Source: an uncultured Clostridia bacterium (GTDB lineage Bacteria > Bacillota > Clostridia > Oscillospirales > Oscillospiraceae). From it: a DNA stretch of 6,692 nucleotides. This document shows, in pieces, positions 1 to 3,791 of the stretch (its first letter is position 1; each line of letters starts with the position of its first letter). The stretch spans positions 1-6,692 of the forward strand of contig CAMDZY010000098.1 in the NCBI GenBank assembly GCA_945910975.1, given 5' to 3'. The translations under genes were made by a program, and so were the position numbers. Under the pieces are notes generated by a model. It was not told the origin of the DNA. It was given only the letters and a program-made list of their open reading frames with translations, and ran no database searches.

Positions 1-4
1 AACT

Positions 5-107
5 TAAAACAAAACTGACTCCGCAAGAAATGCGAAATCAGTAAGTTACTTGAAATTTAATAAGAGCCCTTTTTGTACTGTCCATACAATTTGGATCAGT
101 TCAAATT
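5..107 (-). ncRNA. Candidate small RNA (about 95-105 nt), unknown family
   Basis: The stretch runs from the start point predicted for the promoter at 114-142 (near 107) to the T-tract of the terminator at 14-42. It is AT-rich and carries no convincing gene. The only ORF starting with ATG is at 38-85 on the minus strand; it encodes 15 residues (MDSTKRALIKFQVTY), has no Shine-Dalgarno sequence in front of its ATG, and its stop codon lies inside the terminator stem. A short untranslated RNA is therefore more likely than a peptide. I do not recognise it as 6S RNA, tmRNA, SRP RNA, a T-box or a named riboswitch. It could instead be the leader and attenuator of a gene beyond position 1. The call rests on promoter and terminator signals alone. 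Confidence 0.35.
14..42 (-). terminator. Intrinsic terminator closing a small transcription unit
   Basis: Read on the minus strand, positions 42-31 pair with 25-14 in an unbroken 12-bp stem containing two G-U wobbles, with a 5-nt TTTCT loop. The stem is followed directly by TTTGTTTT. This is the classic form of a Rho-independent terminator. It ends whatever is transcribed from the promoter at 114-142; no gene stop codon other than that of a doubtful 15-codon ORF lies upstream of it. It could also act as an attenuator for a gene beyond the left edge. Confidence 0.7.
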
Positions 108-111
108 TGAA
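100..111. repeat. Perfect 12-bp palindrome at a predicted start site
   Basis: TTCAAATTTGAA is perfectly self-complementary. It begins just downstream of the -10 box at 114-119 and covers roughly -4 to +8 of the predicted transcript. The position would suit a repressor operator, but an AT-rich 12-mer in AT-rich DNA can also be palindromic by chance. No regulator is encoded in the window. Confidence 0.35.
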
Positions 112-113
112 GA

Positions 114-142
114 ATTAAAATTATAAAAATCCGATTTGTCAA
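114..142 (-). promoter_or_regulatory. Sigma-A-type promoter of the candidate small RNA
   Basis: On the minus strand there is a perfect -35 TTGACA (137-142), a 17-bp spacer, and a -10 TTTAAT (114-119) that matches the consensus at five of six bases. The predicted start is near position 107. The -35 box and its flank, TTGACAAATCG, are identical over 11 bases to the -35 region of the tRNA-Leu promoter at 328-356. The -35 box lies between the arms of an inverted repeat (128-149), and a perfect palindrome covers the predicted start (100-111), so the promoter may be controlled. Confidence 0.6.
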
Positions 143-149
143 CCGGATT
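128..149. repeat. Inverted repeat flanking the -35 box
   Basis: Arms AATCCG (144-149, minus strand) and CGGATT (128-133) are separated by 10 bases that contain the TTGACA box. The placement around the -35 box suggests an operator. The arms are only 6 bp, so chance is possible. Confidence 0.3.
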
Positions 150-168
150 ATCATTTTTGTAATTCCGC

Positions 169-221
169 AAAAAAGCCGGACACGAATTGTGATACGCATT
201 ATATCACAATTCGTGTCCGGC
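169..221 (-). terminator. Terminator of tRNA-Leu with perfect 19-bp stem
   Basis: Positions 175-193 and 203-221 are exact reverse complements over 19 bp and enclose a 9-nt loop. On the minus strand the stem is followed by six T residues (169-174). It begins three bases after the CCA end of the tRNA. This is a strong intrinsic terminator and separates the tRNA unit from the candidate small RNA unit, whose -35 box starts only about 27 bp further on. Confidence 0.9.
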
Positions 222-223
222 TA

Positions 224-308
224 TGGTGCGGAAGAGGAGACTTGAACTCCCACGTCAGTTGACACACGCACCTCAAACGTGCCTGTCTACCTATTCCAGC
301 ACTTCCGC
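224..308 (-). tRNA. tRNA-Leu (anticodon GAG), CCA encoded
   Basis: The minus strand from 308 folds into a complete class II tRNA. The acceptor stem is GCGGAAG pairing with CTTCCGC, and a short D-stem CTG/CAG encloses the GG of the D-loop. The anticodon stem is CACGT/GCGTG with loop TTGAGGT, giving anticodon GAG, which reads the leucine codons CUC and CUU. A long variable arm contains GTC/GAC, as expected for tRNA-Leu. The T-arm is GGGAG/CTCCT with a TTCAAGT loop. The discriminator base is A (227) and CCA is encoded at 224-226. It stands alone rather than in a tRNA cluster, and has its own promoter (328-356) and terminator (169-221). Confidence 0.97.
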
Positions 309-327
309 ATACATATTTTGCTTAGAT

Positions 328-356
328 ATTATATCTTTTTCCTCGCGATTTGTCAA
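328..356 (-). promoter_or_regulatory. Perfect consensus sigma-A promoter of tRNA-Leu
   Basis: On the minus strand there is TTGACA (351-356), a 17-bp spacer, and TATAAT (328-333), with both hexamers matching the consensus exactly. Transcription would start near 321, leaving about 13 nt of 5' leader before the mature tRNA end at 308. A strong constitutive promoter is usual for stable RNA genes. The sequence TTGACAAATCG is shared with the promoter at 114-142. Confidence 0.92.
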
Positions 357-420
357 TACTTTTTTCGAAAATGATCAAAAATTTTTAGAGAAAAGGGCGT
401 TGCTTCTTTACAATATGCCG

Positions 421-478
421 CGCCATGGCGGAGAATCGGCGTCCGGCTTGTGCTTTGCAAAAACCGGACGCCGATTCT
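421..478. repeat. 15-bp inverted repeat and adjacent palindrome after the lectin/VWA gene
   Basis: Positions 432-446 and 464-478 are perfect reverse complements over 15 bp around a 17-nt loop, starting 15 bases after the stop codon of the gene at 493-2427. The expected role is transcription termination or protection of the mRNA 3' end. It lacks a T-tract after the stem on either strand; the only T-run (five T on the minus strand) sits in the loop. Next to it, 421-430 is a perfect 10-bp palindrome, CGCCATGGCG. The loop-proximal stem ends share CCGGAC/GTCCGG with the outer stem ends of the tRNA-Leu terminator at 175-221. Whether it ends transcription cannot be decided from sequence. Confidence 0.6.
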
Positions 479-492
479 AACGCAATGAAGTG

Positions 493-2427
493 CTATTGTA
501 TCATTCTTGCCTGTTTTTTCTTTTTGCTTTTCTGCACAGCAATCAACACGACAAGAAGGACAAGCAGCAAAGTACCACCCAGCACCACATACAGCCACAG
601 GTGCACGCTGACTTCTTCGCCATGTCCGTTTGCACCCGCGCGCAGTCGAATATCATATTTTCCATCACCATCTTTGTCGATGTTAAGCGTGCTTTTTTCT
701 GAAACTGCTGCAACCGTGTCAATGCGCGTTCGCTTTGTAATCCGAATGTTCTCAAATCGGCGGAAATCATTATACACCCCGTTTGCATCCATGAAGCCGA
801 TGGTGTAGTCCATTCTGCCGCTACCTGTACCTTCAATCTCAATATCATACGCTGCGCCCTCTTTTAAGCGCAACACCTTAACCGAATCATCCTCCTGCTC
901 GGCGCTTTCTTTTTCATTTTCTTCGAAACTCAAGGTGCCAAAGCTCGTTCTGAAATTCTGTTCTTTTCCATCGGAGGCAAGCACTTCTCCGTTGTACGAC
1001 ACGCAAACCGTAACAGGGCAAGCAATACGAATGTAAATATATTTTTGCCCGTTAATTTGATCTGCCACATCGTCAAAGAAGAAAATCAAATCGTCAGAAT
1101 CTGACACTTCATAGTGATAACCATCGCTTGCCATGTGTTCCATCAGGTTCTGTGCATCCGATTTGTCATCATACATTTCTTCAAAGAAGCCAAGTGTATA
1201 AATGACAACGCCGCTTTCCTTGATTTCCTCCGCGAAGGAAATCAGCGCATCGTCTGTTTTACCGTGATTCGGCATACCATCGCTCATAAGAACGATAATC
1301 TTTTTCTCTGCATTGCTATCATTGAGCATTGTCCACGCTTCAGACAATCCGGCTTCAATATTGGTTTCACCGTCCCCGCCGATAGTGTCAATCACTTCTT
1401 TCAGATAGCTTTTGTCTGTCGTAAAATCCGCATTTCTTACTGCTTCGCTTTCATAGGAAACGATGCCAATTCGTGCATCTTTTTCAAGCACGGTGTCCAC
1501 AAATTGTGCCGATGCCTTTTTGGTTTCTTCCATCGGTGTGCCTTCCATGCTGCCCGAAGCATCCAGAACCAAGACAATATCGCGCTTGTTTGTGTTGGGC
1601 AAATATTCGCCCCATTCGCAGATAAAGCCGCATTTGCCTTCTTCGCTTACATCGCCAAAGTTCGCGTCATTCCATCCGCCATCCGTGTATTGGTGAAAGT
1701 ACATACCGTAATTCTCAGGGCCTTTTGTCTTGTAAGCAGTGTTATTGGGTTCTTTGGCATTCCAATTTGTATAGGAAACCGGCTCACCATTTTGCCACTG
1801 CCACGTGCCTTCCTCATCCTGGTCAGTAAGGCCGAAGTAGGCATCTGTATAATCCGGATGATTCTGTAAATAGGAATTGAGGAAAGCATTCTCCTCGGCA
1901 CTGGTGACGGTCGCCAGATAACCGCCGCGCTCCTCGCAATAATGCGCCGCATCGATCCATGAAGTTACTGCACTCAAGTGATATATGTAGTAGTAATGTC
2001 CGTTAAACTCCACAGCATCCTCGGGAATATCCGACATATTGAAGTCGCTGCCTGCCATCTTGGAATCTGATGCATCTTCCACCGTATGCTCTTTTTTTGC
2101 TTCCTCTTCACTAATTATTCCAATTATTTCCATGGTATCTTCCACAAACGGGATATTAGCAACCTTGAAATACACGAGCAATCCAAGTACAACACTTGCC
2201 AACACAGCCAAAATTAGAACCGTAAGCAAAATGATCTTAAAAATTCTGCCTGCACTTTTTCTTGCACCGGTCGCCTTTTTTGCAGCCATTTTTTCTTCTT
2301 TCGGGGATAAGACCATTGTTGTCGCCGCAGGCTGCCATTGCCCGGCAAAGCTCTGTGCCTGGCAGTTTGGGCATCGACCACTCTGGGGATCCAACTTTGC
2401 ACCGCATATTCCGCAAAAATTAGCCAT
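493..2427 (-). CDS. Membrane-anchored zinc ribbon / C-type lectin / VWA protein
   Basis: A 644-residue protein of unknown function with recognisable parts. Residues 5-22 form a zinc ribbon (C5, C8, C19, C22). A transmembrane helix lies at about 65-86 after a basic stretch. A C-type lectin domain covers about 139-272, with the Ca/mannose-type motif EPN (226-228), E238, WND (252-254) and the C164/C270 pair; the usual second disulfide positions are replaced. A von Willebrand A domain covers about 281-465 with a complete MIDAS: DxSxS at D289/S291/S293, T355 and D383. After a beta-rich region comes an EF-hand-like DKDGDGKYD (584-592), a second transmembrane helix (about 611-631) and a basic tail. 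The likely topology is zinc ribbon and tail in the cytoplasm and lectin plus VWA outside, suggesting adhesion to glycan or protein ligands. The start at 2427 is chosen because AGGAGG lies 8 nt upstream; an ATG at 2451 has no such site. It is the last gene of a three-gene module and follows a hairpin that may reduce its transcription. Confidence 0.88.
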   Translation of the reverse strand: MANFCGICGAKLDPQSGRCPNCQAQSFAGQWQPAATTMVLSPKEEKMAAKKATGARKSAGRIFKIILLTVLILAVLASVVLGLLVYFKVANIPFVEDTMEIIGIISEEEAKKEHTVEDASDSKMAGSDFNMSDIPEDAVEFNGHYYYIYHLSAVTSWIDAAHYCEERGGYLATVTSAEENAFLNSYLQNHPDYTDAYFGLTDQDEEGTWQWQNGEPVSYTNWNAKEPNNTAYKTKGPENYGMYFHQYTDGGWNDANFGDVSEEGKCGFICEWGEYLPNTNKRDIVLVLDASGSMEGTPMEETKKASAQFVDTVLEKDARIGIVSYESEAVRNADFTTDKSYLKEVIDTIGGDGETNIEAGLSEAWTMLNDSNAEKKIIVLMSDGMPNHGKTDDALISFAEEIKESGVVIYTLGFFEEMYDDKSDAQNLMEHMASDGYHYEVSDSDDLIFFFDDVADQINGQKYIYIRIACPVTVCVSYNGEVLASDGKEQNFRTSFGTLSFEENEKESAEQEDDSVKVLRLKEGAAYDIEIEGTGSGRMDYTIGFMDANGVYNDFRRFENIRITKRTRIDTVAAVSEKSTLNIDKDGDGKYDIRLRAGANGHGEEVSVHLWLYVVLGGTLLLVLLVVLIAVQKSKKKKQARMIQ

Positions 2428-2456
2428 TCTCCGTTCCTCCTCTGTCGGCATACAGA

Positions 2457-2490
2457 AGAGCCGCGAACCGGTGTTTGCGTTCGCGGCTCT
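2457..2490 (-). terminator. Hairpin between module genes, weak terminator or attenuator
   Basis: Positions 2457-2468 and 2479-2490 pair perfectly over 12 bp (AGAGCCGCGAAC and its complement) around a 10-nt loop. It starts 7 bases after the stop codon of the gene at 2498-2914. The minus-strand tail is TCTGTATG, a poor T-tract. No promoter is evident between it and the lectin/VWA gene start at 2427, so full termination would silence that gene. Partial termination or an mRNA-processing/stability role is more likely. Confidence 0.6.
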
Positions 2491-2497
2491 TGCAATA

Positions 2498-2914
2498 TTA
2501 AGCCATGTACTTATTAATCAGGTTGTCGACAACCGGGACTTTAACAGTACCCTGGCGGAACGCCTTGACACCGAGTGTGATAAACAATACCGTTTGGATC
2601 AGTCTTAGTGCGGAAACGACGGCCAAAACGATTCTGTCTAAAACAGCAATACTAAAGTCGCCTTCGAAAATGCGTGCCAGCTTGTCAATAAAGCCGATCA
2701 TATCCGGAATCAGGTTGATTGCTTCAACGGCAAACGAAAACAGAAGCATGGTTGCAACTGCTTTCACAGCGCTTCTTCTTAACCACGGATTCTCTTCAAA
2801 CAGCAGTACGTAGCCGGCCAAAATAATTGCGGGTACATAACCACCGAGCAGCCCTACAAAATAAATTGCAGCTGCAAGCATTCCTGCTGAAAGTCCGATT
2901 CTTGTTCTTTGCAT
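2498..2914 (-). CDS. Small multi-pass membrane protein, DUF4870/Tic20-like
   Basis: A 138-residue hydrophobic protein that I do not recognise with certainty. Likely membrane segments are at about 7-23, 26-39, 50-69 and 92-115. The polar signature FEENPWLRR (39-47) between helices two and three, and a C-terminal pattern GTVKVPVVDNLINKYM (122-137), recall the small four-helix DUF4870/Tic20-like proteins found beside zinc-ribbon genes; this is a resemblance by eye, not a proven match. The start at 2914 follows GGAGGT by 7 nt; an alternative ATG at 2929 with AGGAG 5 nt upstream would add five residues. It lies 98 bp after the three-zinc-ribbon gene with no clear promoter of its own in the gap, and is followed by a hairpin at 2457-2490. 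Its partners are probably the zinc-ribbon and lectin/VWA proteins encoded on either side. Confidence 0.8.
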   Translation of the reverse strand: MQRTRIGLSAGMLAAAIYFVGLLGGYVPAIILAGYVLLFEENPWLRRSAVKAVATMLLFSFAVEAINLIPDMIGFIDKLARIFEGDFSIAVLDRIVLAVVSALRLIQTVLFITLGVKAFRQGTVKVPVVDNLINKYMA

Positions 2915-3012
2915 ATGAATTACCTCCATTCATTCTCCTGAAAAACTTTGCATACGAAAAATTTTCGCAGTGCACATCTTAAATTTACCGAAAAGCGATA
3001 TGTGCGCCTCTC

Positions 3013-3588
3013 TTACAGCATCTGCCCGCATTCCGTGCAAAAAGATAGCGACGCATCAACCACGCTGCCACATTTCGGGCATTGTTTGGTTGCCGGTACA
3101 TCGGCATACGCAACGTTTGGCGCGGCCTGCTGCACCATTTGACGGCCACACACTGTGCAGAAACGTGCGCCCTTTTTCACCATGGAGCCGCAGCTGTTGC
3201 ATCTTACCATATCGTCAAGATTCACCGGCTGTGCCTTTGGCATGGCCATCCCACAGGCACTGCAAAATGCAACACCGACCGGAACCTCCGCGCCGCACTG
3301 CGGGCATTTGACGATTTTTTTGATGTCCTGAATCTTTTGACGGCACTTCTGGATTTTCTGGTTTGATTCGTTGATTGCATCGATCATGGCGCGGAAGTCT
3401 TCTTCGCCGTCCTGCGGATGCATGGCTGCATAGAGCTTACCGATTTGAAGGTAGTTGTTATTGATTTTATTTTCTTCCTCAGAAATTGTCGAATTTAGCT
3501 TTGCAATATCCGACAAATCTTTTGCCTTTTGTACTGCTTTTGCGGTAGTTTCAGAGGCTTTCTGTCCCAAATTATCCCAAAATGCCAT
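3013..3588 (-). CDS. Coiled-coil protein with three zinc ribbons
   Basis: A 191-residue soluble protein with no signal peptide or membrane helix. Residues 1-90 are helical and heptad-like, rich in Lys, Glu and Gln, and likely form a coiled coil. They are followed by three CxxC-x10-CxxC zinc ribbons: C95/C98/C109/C112, C130/C133/C144/C147 and C170/C173/C184/C187, each ending in the usual CG pair. Families with this layout are widespread in Firmicutes and are mostly annotated only as zinc-ribbon domain proteins; the ribbons probably mediate protein contacts, though nucleic acid binding is possible. The start at 3588 is supported by GGGAGG about 7 nt upstream. The gene is first in its unit, behind a good promoter at 3667-3695 and a 5' leader of about 70 nt. 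The same type of zinc ribbon begins the lectin/VWA protein two genes on, which ties the module together. Confidence 0.88.
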   Translation of the reverse strand: MAFWDNLGQKASETTAKAVQKAKDLSDIAKLNSTISEEENKINNNYLQIGKLYAAMHPQDGEEDFRAMIDAINESNQKIQKCRQKIQDIKKIVKCPQCGAEVPVGVAFCSACGMAMPKAQPVNLDDMVRCNSCGSMVKKGARFCTVCGRQMVQQAAPNVAYADVPATKQCPKCGSVVDASLSFCTECGQML

Positions 3589-3666
3589 TTGAATTCCTCC
3601 CGTTTCGGATAAAGATCTTAGAAGGACGCGGGTTTCATGCCTGCTCGATTTCCTTCGTTATTTAAT

Positions 3667-3695
3667 AGTATACTGTGCGTACCAAAAAAAGTCAA
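3667..3695 (-). promoter_or_regulatory. Promoter of the zinc-ribbon/lectin/VWA module
   Basis: The minus strand reads TTGACT (3690-3695), 17-bp spacer, TATACT (3667-3672); each hexamer has one mismatch to the sigma-A consensus. Transcription would start near 3660, giving an untranslated leader of about 72 nt. The leader contains a possible hairpin (GAAGGA at 3651-3656 with TCCTTC at 3621-3626) and a six-codon ORF (3618-3638) that may be accidental. Two direct copies of CGAATTT spaced 10 bp apart (3706-3712 and 3716-3722) lie just upstream of the -35 box. Confidence 0.8.
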
Positions 3696-3711
3696 GTGAT
3701 ATTGACGAATT

Positions 3712-3740
3712 TTGGCGAATTTCAATCGGCGGAATATAAT
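3712..3740 (+). promoter_or_regulatory. Possible plus-strand (antisense) promoter
   Basis: The plus strand contains TTGGCG (3712-3717), a 17-bp spacer and a perfect TATAAT (3735-3740). A start near 3747 would fall inside the ispH-rpsA terminator hairpin and read antisense into the S1 part of that gene. The -35 box matches only four of six bases, and the TATAAT may simply be the AT-rich tail of the opposite-strand terminator. Confidence 0.25.
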
Positions 3741-3743
3741 TTA

Positions 3744-3769
3744 GGGAGCCTTCCTGATGAAAGGCTCCC
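3744..3769 (-). terminator. Terminator of the cmk-plsC-ispH operon
   Basis: GGGAGCCTT (minus strand, 3769-3761) pairs perfectly with AAGGCTCCC (3752-3744) around an 8-nt loop, 22 bases after the ispH-rpsA stop codon. The minus-strand tail is TAAATTATATT, AT-rich but not a pure T-run. Position and stem make an intrinsic terminator likely. The next promoter on the same strand begins about 50 bp further on. Confidence 0.75.
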
Positions 3770-3791
3770 CATTTTGGTTCGGTTCTACAGA

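Noticed and set aside
38..85. 15-codon minus-strand ORF inside the candidate small RNA
   Set aside because: There is no Shine-Dalgarno sequence before its ATG and its stop lies in the terminator stem; an in-frame stop also lies just upstream, so it is not the tail of a longer gene. Kept only as a remote alternative.
169..478. CRISPR-like or mobile-element array from the GTCCGG-containing stems
   Set aside because: The two hairpins share only a short GC-rich core and differ otherwise; there are no regularly spaced direct repeats, target duplications or transposase genes.
223..480. Plus-strand 85-codon frame across the tRNA-Leu region
   Set aside because: It runs through the tRNA gene, its promoter and the inverted repeat at 432-478, so it cannot be a conserved protein gene.
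1114..1869. Plus-strand open frame (251 codons) opposite the lectin/VWA gene
   Set aside because: It is also codon-aligned antisense to a gene with clear lectin and VWA motifs, with no ribosome site or recognisable domain.
2428..2451. Upstream ATG (2451) as start of the lectin/VWA gene
   Set aside because: It would add eight residues encoded across the AGGAGG that serves the ATG at 2427, and it has no ribosome site of its own.
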